A DNA stretch of 64,000 nucleotides from GCA-2725625 sp964574215 (GTDB taxonomy: Bacteria > Pseudomonadota > Alphaproteobacteria > Rhodospirillales > UBA2165), in NCBI GenBank assembly GCA_964574215.1, contig CAZNLR010000020.1:1-64000 (forward strand). The letters are read 5' to 3'. The notes beneath the pieces were generated by a model. It did not search any database. It had not been told where the DNA came from and saw nothing but the letters and a program-made list of their open reading frames with translations. This document shows, in pieces, positions 52,338-60,122 of this stretch. Made by a program: the position numbers and the translations under genes. The number at the start of each line of letters is the position of its first letter. The stretch's first letter is position 1.

Positions 52338-53800
52338 TAGTTTAACGTGGGCTCCGGCGCGCTCATATGGGTTGCAGGCTCTCCGGAGGCATCCAAGGCG
52401 GCGGGCGGAAAATGGGCAATCGAATTTGCGTAGTATCTCAACAAATCTTGATTTTCAGAAATGGCGGCGATGAGTCCATCCGATTCTGTATTTATTAATT
52501 GCCGTTTGAACAATGCCTCAAAACCCTTGTCAATTATAGCGTCCTCTTCGCCTTCAGGAATCGCAATATGCGCGCCGCTTTTCGCTAAATCCAGCAACAA
52601 TTGTTGCGCTTCCGCTTTAATTTCCAACTCGGTCATCGGGCGGTCCGCGCGGCAAAGGACATTGGCGATGACGGGTACGCCCAAAACCGGCACCACCTTT
52701 CTGATTTCAGTCATAATGTCTTCAGCCAATTGCTCGACGCACTTAAACCGTTCCGGTTTATCCAATTTGCGATAGTCCATGTTGTGTTCGGCCAGCCATT
52801 TCTTGAAAGAAATAGGCGATCCGAAACTGGCGCTGGCGGCGCCGAGTAGGGATTGTTTGTTCACCACGAGAAACTTTAAATGTTTGAATGCCGTGCTGAA
52901 AAATGAACCCAAAATAAATTTGGCGCTGCTACCGCGAAAGTCCTTATTTTTGTCGCCGGTCAGCGTGGCGGCCTCAAACACCCAATCATAATTAACCCCG
53001 ACGGGCACGAACATGATGTCGGTTTTTCCTTCGGGATCGAATGTCTTGGTAATGTAGCCCAGCATGCCGTATTTGGGGTCGCCGACAGTGCCGTCCCGGG
53101 ACAATTGCCCCTCGGCAAACACGGCGTGGGGAACACAAGCTTCGGTCGCCATTTGAACATAGCGCTCCAATACTTTGCGGTAGAGAGGATCACCGGCGTC
53201 GCGCCTTAAAATATAGGCCCCGGCAATTCGCATCAGCTGATTAAACGGCCAGACGCGAGCCCATTCCCCGGCGCCGACCGAAAGTGTCGTGTTGCGTGAG
53301 GCGAGATAAGTAACCAGCAAATAGTCAATGTTCGACCGGTGATTCATAATTAGGACGATCGCCGTATTCGGGGTCAGCGCCTCGTAGGCTTTTTCATCTG
53401 TATGACCGAGCCGGACGCGATAAAACGTTCTGAGTATTTTCTTGAAAATCCAAATACCGATGCGGAAATAAAAATAAGCGTTGAAAGCCGGAACCATTTC
53501 CCTGGCATAGGTTGCCACGGTCGCCATCACTGCGCTTCGCGGCATGTCTCTTTCCGCCGCTACGACATCAACGGCGGCCATAACTTCAGGGTCGTAGGTC
53601 AATCTGTCGATCAACACTTTTCTTTTGGTGATTTGAAATGTTGGCAGTTCAAGACTGAGATGCGCATTGACGTCCTCGATCATGCGATTGATGCGGCGGC
53701 GCAATATCCAGCGAACGGCGGGCAAACATAAATTGTTCAGAAATGCAAATACGGCGAGGGCGGCAACGACAACAACCAGCCAAATCGGCAGTGTAATCAC
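52337..53800 (-). CDS. Glycerol-3-phosphate acyltransferase-like protein (PlsB type)
   Basis: 487 residues with an N-terminal membrane helix (about 4-22). The acyltransferase core has NHRSNIDY (HX4D, near residue 153), a GAGEWARVWPFN loop, and FAEGQLSRDG replacing the EGTRSR motif of PlsB/PlsC. Size and motifs suggest that it acylates a glycerophosphate-type acceptor at the inner membrane. The downstream alpha/beta hydrolase gene overlaps it. Whether it is the housekeeping PlsB or an accessory acyltransferase is not shown by the window. Confidence 0.8.
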   Translation of the reverse strand: MITLPIWLVVVVAALAVFAFLNNLCLPAVRWILRRRINRMIEDVNAHLSLELPTFQITKRKVLIDRLTYDPEVMAAVDVVAAERDMPRSAVMATVATYAREMVPAFNAYFYFRIGIWIFKKILRTFYRVRLGHTDEKAYEALTPNTAIVLIMNHRSNIDYLLVTYLASRNTTLSVGAGEWARVWPFNQLMRIAGAYILRRDAGDPLYRKVLERYVQMATEACVPHAVFAEGQLSRDGTVGDPKYGMLGYITKTFDPEGKTDIMFVPVGVNYDWVFEAATLTGDKNKDFRGSSAKFILGSFFSTAFKHLKFLVVNKQSLLGAASASFGSPISFKKWLAEHNMDYRKLDKPERFKCVEQLAEDIMTEIRKVVPVLGVPVIANVLCRADRPMTELEIKAEAQQLLLDLAKSGAHIAIPEGEEDAIIDKGFEALFKRQLINTESDGLIAAISENQDLLRYYANSIAHFPPAALDASGEPATHMSAPEPTLN

Positions 53801-54061
53801 AAAATATCCCCCGTCAGTTGGCGACTAATTATACATACTATCTAACTCTTGGGGTAAACCCTAGTTTGCTTGTTCGAATTTGTCTATCGGCGGAATCATC
53901 CTGTTCCGCTATATGAAATTTGAAAAAACTGGTTTGTTTCGGGTTGGGACCCGCACTTTTTTGAAGTGAGTGCTCAAATTTGCCATGAACGTTCACTTGC
54001 GGAGCTCAGCCGAACCGGATAAAAGGCGCACCAGACGCACAATTATGTAAGAACCATTCCT

Positions 54062-55172
54062 ATGCGGGCGGAAATCGAATCCCAGGTTAGTGAAATCAAG
54101 CAGTCGGTAGAGCTGCTGAGGAGGCGGCTTTGACTACGACAACGCCGTCCGCCGCCTGGACGAGTTAAACGCGCTCGCCGAGGACCCGAAATTCTGGGAC
54201 AACCCTTCATTAGCCCAATCCCTGATGCGGGAACGGACGCGACTGGAGACGGGAATCACGTCGGTTGACGAGATCGAGACCGAACTTTCCGACAATGTTG
54301 AACTCATCGGACTGGTTGAAACCGAGGACGACGCCGACGTCGTTCAGGAAGCCGAAACGGCAATCGGAGAGCTCGCCGGTAAAGTCGAAAAGGCGCGCTT
54401 GCAGGCCCTGTTGTCGGGCGAAGCCGACGGCAATGACTGTTACCTCGAAGTCCATGCGGGCGCCGGCGGCACCGAGGCCCAGGATTGGGCGCAGATGCTG
54501 CTGCGCATGTATGCCAGGTGGGCGGAAAGCCACGGCTACAAGATCGAATGGCTGGAAGAAAGCGCCGGCGAGGAAGCGGGCCTCAAATCCGCTACCATCC
54601 GGGTCAACGGCCCGGACGCCTATGGCTGGCTCAAAACCGAAAGCGGCGTCCACCGACTGGTGCGCATTTCACCTTTCGATTCCAGCGCCCGCCGGCATAC
54701 CAGTTTCTCTTCAATCTGGATTTATCCGGTGATCGACGAAAACATCGAAGTGGAAGTCGAAGAAAAAGATCTGCGCATCGACACCTACCGGGCGTCGGGC
54801 GCCGGCGGCCAGCACGTCAACAAAACCGATTCGGCCATCCGCATCACCCATATTCCCACAGGCATCGTCGTCCAATGCCAAAACGACCGATCCCAGCACC
54901 GCAACCGGGCGGCGGCCTACGACATGCTGCGCGCCCGCCTTTATGAAGTCGAATTGCAAAAGCGCGAGGAAGAGGCCCAGGCCGAGCACGACGCGAAAAC
55001 AGATATCGGCTGGGGTCACCAGATCAGGTCCTATGTCCTGCAACCCTATCAAATGGTCAAGGATCTGCGCACCGAGGTGGAGACCTCCAATACCCAGGCC
55101 GTCCTGGATGGTGACCTGGACGCTTTCATGGCCGCCGCCCTGGCTGCCCGCATCGAAGGCGACGCCAGTTAA
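54062..55172 (+). CDS. prfB: Peptide chain release factor 2, with programmed +1 frameshift
   Basis: The gene is read as 54062-54130 joined to 54132-55172, giving about 369 residues, the usual RF2 length. The first 23 codons (MRAEIESQVSEIKQ...) end at CTT TGA C, where ribosomes shift +1 past the T at 54131 and continue as DYDNAVRRLDEL. AGGAGG three bases before CTT is the stimulating internal Shine-Dalgarno. The stop-codon-reading SPF tripeptide (ISPFDSSARR) lies near residues 202-204 and GGQ (SGAGGQHVNKT) near 249-251. RF2 ends translation at UGA and UAA. An ATG-based call would wrongly start inside the gene. The TAA stop lies on the first base pair of a palindrome (55171). Confidence 0.95.
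54119..54134 (+). promoter_or_regulatory. RF2 programmed frameshift site
   Basis: AGGAGG, a three-base spacer (CGG), then CTTTGAC reproduces the known RF2 recoding signal: internal Shine-Dalgarno, slippery CTT, and UGA followed by C. When RF2 is scarce UGA is read slowly and the ribosome shifts, giving autoregulation. Confidence 0.95.
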
Positions 55173-55232
55173 AAAAGTGTACCAGGAATAATTACGCAAA
55201 AATCAGGGAAATTATTCCTGGTACACTTTTTT
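55171..55232. repeat. Palindrome 1 of the RAYT unit
   Basis: A perfect 23-bp inverted repeat with a 16-base loop: left arm 55171-55193, right arm 55210-55232. The core arm reads AAGTGTACCAGGAATAATT. It is followed by a T-run on both strands and begins inside the prfB stop codon, so it may also act as a terminator. Confidence 0.95.
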
Positions 55233-55290
55233 TTATAATTTATTTTCGGAATCTGGGAAAAATGGCCTCTAGCCCCGCCATAATCGGAGT

Positions 55291-55950
55291 ATGCCGAGAA
55301 AACCACGCCTCATTGTACCCGATATGCCGCATCACGTTACTCAACGGGGAACCCGGCGCCAACCAGTGTTCTTTAGTCCGCGGGATTACGCCATTTACAA
55401 AGCGCTACTCGCCGAGTGGTGTGAGCGGGCGAATATCCAAATCTGGGCCTATTGCCTGATGCCCAATCATATTCACCTTATTGCCGTTCCCAGTGATGTA
55501 GAAAGTTTGAGCCGGGCGGTTGGTGCGGTTCACCGGCGCTACGCCCGGTATATCAACAAACGGGAGGAATGGACCGGTCATCTCTGGCAGGAGCGTTATT
55601 ACGCCTGCGTTCTGGACGAGAGCCATCTTCTAGCGGCGGTGCGCTATATCGAGCAAAATCCCGTCCGTTCAGGGCTGGCCAACAGAGCCCAGGATTGGCA
55701 ATGGAGCAGCACGCGCGCTCACTTGACCGGATTGGACGACGAGATTGTGGTAGTAGATCCGATGCGGGCCTACATATCCAATTGGACCGCTTATTTAGAG
55801 AAAGTGCCCAACGATGAACATGTGCTCAATCTGCGCCAAGGCACGAAATACGGTATGCCGGTCGGTCAGGAGATGTTCGTCGCCAATCTGGAAAAACGTT
55901 TTGGTATGGTTCTCAGAATTCCAAAAATCGGTCGCCCAAAAAGTGCATGA
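55291..55950 (+). CDS. REP-associated tyrosine transposase (Y1 / IS200-like, RAYT)
   Basis: 219 residues. The HUH motif is HIH at residues 60-62 (CLMPNHIHLI) and the catalytic Tyr is Y119 in AAVRYIEQNPVRSGLA, the typical RAYT block; WQWSS follows. These enzymes cut single-stranded DNA at palindromes of the REP class and can move or multiply them. Palindromes of identical core lie on both sides, 58 bases upstream of the ATG and directly after the stop. The gene appears intact, with no frameshift. No accessory tnpB is present. Confidence 0.93.
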   Translation: MPRKPRLIVPDMPHHVTQRGTRRQPVFFSPRDYAIYKALLAEWCERANIQIWAYCLMPNHIHLIAVPSDVESLSRAVGAVHRRYARYINKREEWTGHLWQERYYACVLDESHLLAAVRYIEQNPVRSGLANRAQDWQWSSTRAHLTGLDDEIVVVDPMRAYISNWTAYLEKVPNDEHVLNLRQGTKYGMPVGQEMFVANLEKRFGMVLRIPKIGRPKSA

Positions 55951-55953
55951 TAC

Positions 55954-56009
55954 AAAGTGTACCAGGAATAATTACGTAAAAATTCGTGAAATTATTCCTG
56001 GTACACTTT
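55954..56009. repeat. Palindrome 2 of the RAYT unit
   Basis: A perfect 20-bp inverted repeat: left arm 55954-55973, right arm 55990-56009, with a 16-base loop. The arm sequence equals that of palindrome 1 and the loop differs at a few bases only. It ends one base before the stop codon (56010-56012) of the convergent DUF455 gene. Confidence 0.95.
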
Positions 56010-56822
56010 TTATTTTGCCAGCGGTTCGTAGTATTCGGGTTTGAATCCGGCCTGGGTGCGGGTATCCGTTGCGAAGGGGCGTTTGATCTGGCCCTTGAAA
56101 CGGGTGCGGACCGTGTCCTGAAAGGTTGATGCCGGGTCGAGTCCTCTCCGGTCACATAAATAGTCGAACCATCTGACTCCCGCCGCCACGTGGGCGATTT
56201 CCTCTCGGGCTATTTTTTCGAGAACACCGGCGCCCAGGTCGTCACCGGCGTCCCTTAGCTTTTTTATGGTTGCCGGGGTGGTGTCCAAACCTCTGGCTTC
56301 CAGGACCATGGGAACAACGGCCAGGCGGGCCAGCAGATCGTCAGCGGTTTGTTCCGCCGCCTCCCACAACCCGTCATGGGCCGGCAGGTCGCCATAGGCG
56401 GCACCGTGTTTGTTCAGATACCTCTCTGTTAGATCGAAGTGCCGGGCCTCGTCCTCGGCGACGGTGATCCAGTCAGTGTAAAATTCCTCCGGCATATTTT
56501 CCTGATTAAACCGAACGACGATATCCCAGGCGAGATCGATGGCGTTCAACTCGATATGCGCTATGGCGTGCATCAGGGCGATACGTCCCTTTTCGCCTCT
56601 CAGCCGGCGGCGGGGCATTTTTCCGGGTGCCAGAAGCTCGGGCGTGTTAGGGCGGGAAGGACGGCCTTCCAAAATTCGATCACCGAATTGGCGCAGTTCC
56701 CCTTGACGCCACAACAAAGCGACATCTTCCGTCAACTTAATTTTTGCGGCCGGACTGGGTTCGTTCAGCACGGCGCAGGCGGCTGCGCTCAATGAACCAT
56801 ATGATGAAGATGATGCCCGCAA
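56010..56822 (-). CDS. DUF455 ferritin-like protein
   Basis: 270 residues. The helical core has AIAHIELNAIDLAWD, ITVAEDEARHFDL and REEIAHVAAGVRWFDYLC, the Glu/His pattern of a ferritin-like di-iron bundle in the DUF455 (COG2833) family. The role of this family is not known. Near the C-terminus DRRGLDPASTFQDTVRTRFK is the conserved end block. The last codon touches palindrome 2 of the transposon unit. Confidence 0.9.
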   Translation of the reverse strand: MRASSSSYGSLSAAACAVLNEPSPAAKIKLTEDVALLWRQGELRQFGDRILEGRPSRPNTPELLAPGKMPRRRLRGEKGRIALMHAIAHIELNAIDLAWDIVVRFNQENMPEEFYTDWITVAEDEARHFDLTERYLNKHGAAYGDLPAHDGLWEAAEQTADDLLARLAVVPMVLEARGLDTTPATIKKLRDAGDDLGAGVLEKIAREEIAHVAAGVRWFDYLCDRRGLDPASTFQDTVRTRFKGQIKRPFATDTRTQAGFKPEYYEPLAK

Positions 56823-56899
56823 GCGACGACTCCCTTGATACGATTAATGCACCCGTTGAATTCATGCCGTAACGTTATTTCGGGGGAAGGTGATAGCAA

Positions 56900-57019
56900 A
56901 TGGACGACAAATTGCAAAAGGTAATGGGCGAGCATGAATTTGGGTGTGGTAATTCTCAGGTCAAAGGAAACAAATTTGTCGGCGAATGCAATGTGGAACT
57001 GTTGCGCCTGGTTGGCTGA
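56900..57019 (+). CDS. Possible 39-residue protein
   Basis: ATG at 56900 with GAAGG about 11 bases upstream opens a 39-codon frame with two Cys (FGCGN, GECN) in the gap between the divergent DUF455 start and the glnE 3' end. It has no recognised domain and may be chance. Confidence 0.2.
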   Translation: MDDKLQKVMGEHEFGCGNSQVKGNKFVGECNVELLRLVG

Positions 57020-57042
57020 ATAGCTGAGTGACTTTATTCTTT

Positions 57043-60000
57043 TTAACTTGTATTTTCGGCGGGAAATTCGATCAATTCCCGGTAAATTTCGTAGACCTCA
57101 TCCGCCGTCTTCCGCATATGCTCTTCCAGAGCCTCGAAGCTTTCGCAATCGCCGGATTTTGCCAGCGCATGTTTTAAAGCCTCGGGAATTTCAGACTGCC
57201 GTTCAGGCTTGAAGTACCCTTCGATGGTCAAACGCAGCATTCCCTGGACGGCTTGCCAGAGGTGGAGCGCCGATTGGAGCGTTTGTTCCTGGTTGTCCGC
57301 CAACCGACCGGCTTCATTAAGTTTGGTGAGAGCCTCACCGGTATTTGTCGACAAAATGCCGGGGTGCTCGTGAGCGTTTCGAAGTTGCAGATATTGGGCG
57401 ATAAATTCGATATCCACCAGCCCGCCTCTGATGTCCTTGATATCCCATATGAAGTCCGTATGCCGTTCCCCGTCGATGCGGGTTCTCATATCCGCCACTT
57501 CGTTCAACAGGCTCTCGTTGTCACGGGAACTTGTAAGTGTGTCTTTAATAATCCGGGAAATATCGGCTTCCAGGGCATCCGACCCGCAAATGACCCTGGC
57601 GCGGGACAAAGCCATATGCTCCCAGGTCCAGGATTTATCCTGATGATATTGGATAAATGCATTTAAATGGGATGCGATCGGGCCGGCATTACCGGATGGT
57701 CTTAAGCGCATATCGACTTCATAGAGTACGCCCTCGGTGGTGGGGGCGGTAATTGAATTGATCAGACGCTGACTGAACCGGGCGAAATATTGACTTGGCG
57801 GCAATGGTCTGTCGCCGTCCGATTGGGTTACATCATCGTCGTGACGGTAGACAAAAATAAGATCGAGGTCCGAGGACGGCGTCATGGCATAGCCGCCCAA
57901 TTTTCCCATCGCCAATACGACCCATTCCGCCCCGGCAATATGTCCGTGCCGCTCCGTGAATTGGTCGAATACGTGGTCCAGAAGATTGTCGATCGCCGAT
58001 ACTGCAACGTCGCTTAAAAGCCGCCCGATTGAGGCCCAGTCAAGCCGGTGGCGCAGGGCATGAACGCCGATTTGAAGTCTACGGTCATTGGCCCACCGGC
58101 GGACGACGTCGAGAACATCTTCGAAATTGTCCGCCCGTCTTGTCAAAATTTCCAGCTCCGCTTTCATGTCTTCGGGCGTGGGCAGGTGATCGAAAAAATC
58201 GCGGTCCAGGACACTTTCGAGAACAGCCGGATTGCGTCCCAAATGTTCCGCCAGTCGGGGAGCGCTGCCGAGAACTTCGGCCAATAGCAAAAGCAGTTCC
58301 GGATAGGCATGGAACATGGAAAATAGCTGAATTCCGGACGGCAGGCCGGACAGAAATTCATCAAATTTGCGGAATGCGATATCGGGTTCGGGAACGCCGC
58401 CGAAAGCCGACAACAAAACCGGCATGAGTTCAGTCAAAATTTGACGTGACCGTTCGCTTCGCGTGGCGCGGTAACGGGCGTGGTGCCACCCGCGCACGGT
58501 CTCGGCGACCATTTCAGGAGCTGTGAAACCCAGATTTAACAATGTCTCCAGGGTATCCGGGTCATCGTCGGCGCCGGTAAATATCAGATTTCCTGTAACG
58601 TCGCCGTCTGTCGCTCCCTCGCCATTGAGGCTCGGCGCCTCTTCGAACAACTCGGCGTAATGTTTCTCGACCCGGTTGAGATGCTTCAGGAGTTCCTCCC
58701 GGAAGGTAAGATGATCCGGGTAGCCGAGAAATACCGCCAGCTTCTCTACGCCGTCCGTATCGTTGGGCAAATTATGGGTTTGCTGGTCGTCGATCATTTG
58801 AATGCGGTGTTCGACCCGGCGCAAAAACCAATAGGATTCATCCAACTCCTCCGCGGCACTGCTATCGATCTGACCGGTTTCGGCGAGCGCCCGCAGCGCG
58901 TCGCGGGTTTTTCGTTGGCGCAGTTCGGGAATGCGGCCTCCCCAAATCAGTTGTTGCGTTTGGGCGAAAAACTCGATTTCCCGTATGCCGCCCCTGCCCA
59001 GTTTGACATTGTGTCCTTCGACGGCGATCTCGGCGCCACCCCGGTGCGCGTTGATTTGACGCTTGATGGAATGAACGTCCTGGATGCTGGCGAAGTCGAG
59101 ATATTTGCGCCAGATAAAGGGCCGAAGACGTTCAAGAAAATCTTCTCCCGCCTTGATATCTCCCGCCAGGGGCCGCGCTTTGATCATGGCGGCGCGTTCC
59201 CAATTTTGGCCGATACTTTCGTAATATGTCTCTGCGGCCATGACGGAGACAGCCGGCGGGGTGGATCCCGGATCGGGCCTTAACCGCAGATCGGTTCGGA
59301 AAACATATCCATCTTCGGTGCGTTCCGAGAGAATCTTTACTAAATCCCTGGTCAACCGGACGAAACCCTTTTGCAAATTATCCGGTTGATCCGTTTGAAT
59401 GAGCTCGGGATCGTAAAAAACTATGAGATCAATATCGCTGGAATAGTTAAGTTCTCCGGCGCCCAATTTTCCCATACCGAGGACGATGAGTCCTGATCCG
59501 CTTTCCGGACGATCCGTATCCTCAAGTCGGATGAAACCGGATGCCGCCATTTTCGACAGCAAATAACGCGCGGCGGTTTGGATGGAGGCCTCGGCAAACC
59601 GGCTCAATGCTTGCGTAACTTGGGCGCCGGTCCAAATATTTGCGATATCCGCACTGGCAATTGCCAAGGCCGCCCGTTGCCGGCATTGACGCAAGATTTT
59701 CATCAAGGTGGCAACGTCGGATTCGCCGATGGCGTAATGTTCAACTTTTTCCAAAATGTTAACGAATACTTCGTCCGGACCGTCCATAATCAAGCTGTGG
59801 CAGAATGCGGGATCGCGGATCGCGCATTGGCTCAGAAAAGGACTGTTGCCTAAAACGGCGGCGAGAAAATCACTGGATGGAGGCTTTTCGCCCAGTGACT
59901 CGATTGCGGAAACCAACTCATCGCCGTCTTGGTGATTTTGCTGCTTTGCAGCTTCAACAAGCCTTTCCAATCCAAGTTCTACGCGTTCGGGGTGCGCCGG

Positions 60001-60045
60001 CTTGGGTAAATCAACGGCTTCGGTTAAAAAAGTTGGTTGATGCAT
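57043..60045 (-). CDS. glnE: Glutamine synthetase adenylyltransferase / deadenylyltransferase
   Basis: 1000 residues, normal for this bifunctional enzyme. The N-terminal deadenylylase half has GMGKLGAGELNYSSDIDL at about 190-207 and the C-terminal adenylylase half has AMGKLGGYAMTPSSDLDL at about 711-728; these are the two nucleotidyltransferase motifs. It adds AMP to, or removes it from, glutamine synthetase in response to PII signalling and so controls nitrogen assimilation. The start is ATG at 60045; the 77-base gap to the divergent AsmA-like gene holds the promoters. Confidence 0.97.
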   Translation of the reverse strand: MHQPTFLTEAVDLPKPAHPERVELGLERLVEAAKQQNHQDGDELVSAIESLGEKPPSSDFLAAVLGNSPFLSQCAIRDPAFCHSLIMDGPDEVFVNILEKVEHYAIGESDVATLMKILRQCRQRAALAIASADIANIWTGAQVTQALSRFAEASIQTAARYLLSKMAASGFIRLEDTDRPESGSGLIVLGMGKLGAGELNYSSDIDLIVFYDPELIQTDQPDNLQKGFVRLTRDLVKILSERTEDGYVFRTDLRLRPDPGSTPPAVSVMAAETYYESIGQNWERAAMIKARPLAGDIKAGEDFLERLRPFIWRKYLDFASIQDVHSIKRQINAHRGGAEIAVEGHNVKLGRGGIREIEFFAQTQQLIWGGRIPELRQRKTRDALRALAETGQIDSSAAEELDESYWFLRRVEHRIQMIDDQQTHNLPNDTDGVEKLAVFLGYPDHLTFREELLKHLNRVEKHYAELFEEAPSLNGEGATDGDVTGNLIFTGADDDPDTLETLLNLGFTAPEMVAETVRGWHHARYRATRSERSRQILTELMPVLLSAFGGVPEPDIAFRKFDEFLSGLPSGIQLFSMFHAYPELLLLLAEVLGSAPRLAEHLGRNPAVLESVLDRDFFDHLPTPEDMKAELEILTRRADNFEDVLDVVRRWANDRRLQIGVHALRHRLDWASIGRLLSDVAVSAIDNLLDHVFDQFTERHGHIAGAEWVVLAMGKLGGYAMTPSSDLDLIFVYRHDDDVTQSDGDRPLPPSQYFARFSQRLINSITAPTTEGVLYEVDMRLRPSGNAGPIASHLNAFIQYHQDKSWTWEHMALSRARVICGSDALEADISRIIKDTLTSSRDNESLLNEVADMRTRIDGERHTDFIWDIKDIRGGLVDIEFIAQYLQLRNAHEHPGILSTNTGEALTKLNEAGRLADNQEQTLQSALHLWQAVQGMLRLTIEGYFKPERQSEIPEALKHALAKSGDCESFEALEEHMRKTADEVYEIYRELIEFPAENTS

Positions 60046-60122
60046 TTCAATTAGTCCTTATATGTCGCAGACTGCGGGACCAAAGGGGAACGGTCAAGTG
60101 GCCGTAGAGTGGAGATTAATTT

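Larger units (their letters stand above)
55171..56009. mobile_element. REP-type transposon unit: RAYT gene between two palindromes
   Basis: A tyrosine transposase gene of the REP-associated type (55291-55950) is bracketed by two long palindromes that share stems and a similar 16-base loop. The unit is about 840 bases and fits exactly between the stop codons of prfB and of the DUF455 gene. I see no target-site duplication, as expected for Y1 transposases. Confidence 0.8.

Noticed and set aside
53801..54061. Possible tRNA or small RNA before prfB
   Set aside because: No cloverleaf arms fit; only scattered short inverted repeats and no gene.
58660..59283. 207-codon plus-strand frame
   Set aside because: Antisense to glnE, whose frame has clear motifs throughout.
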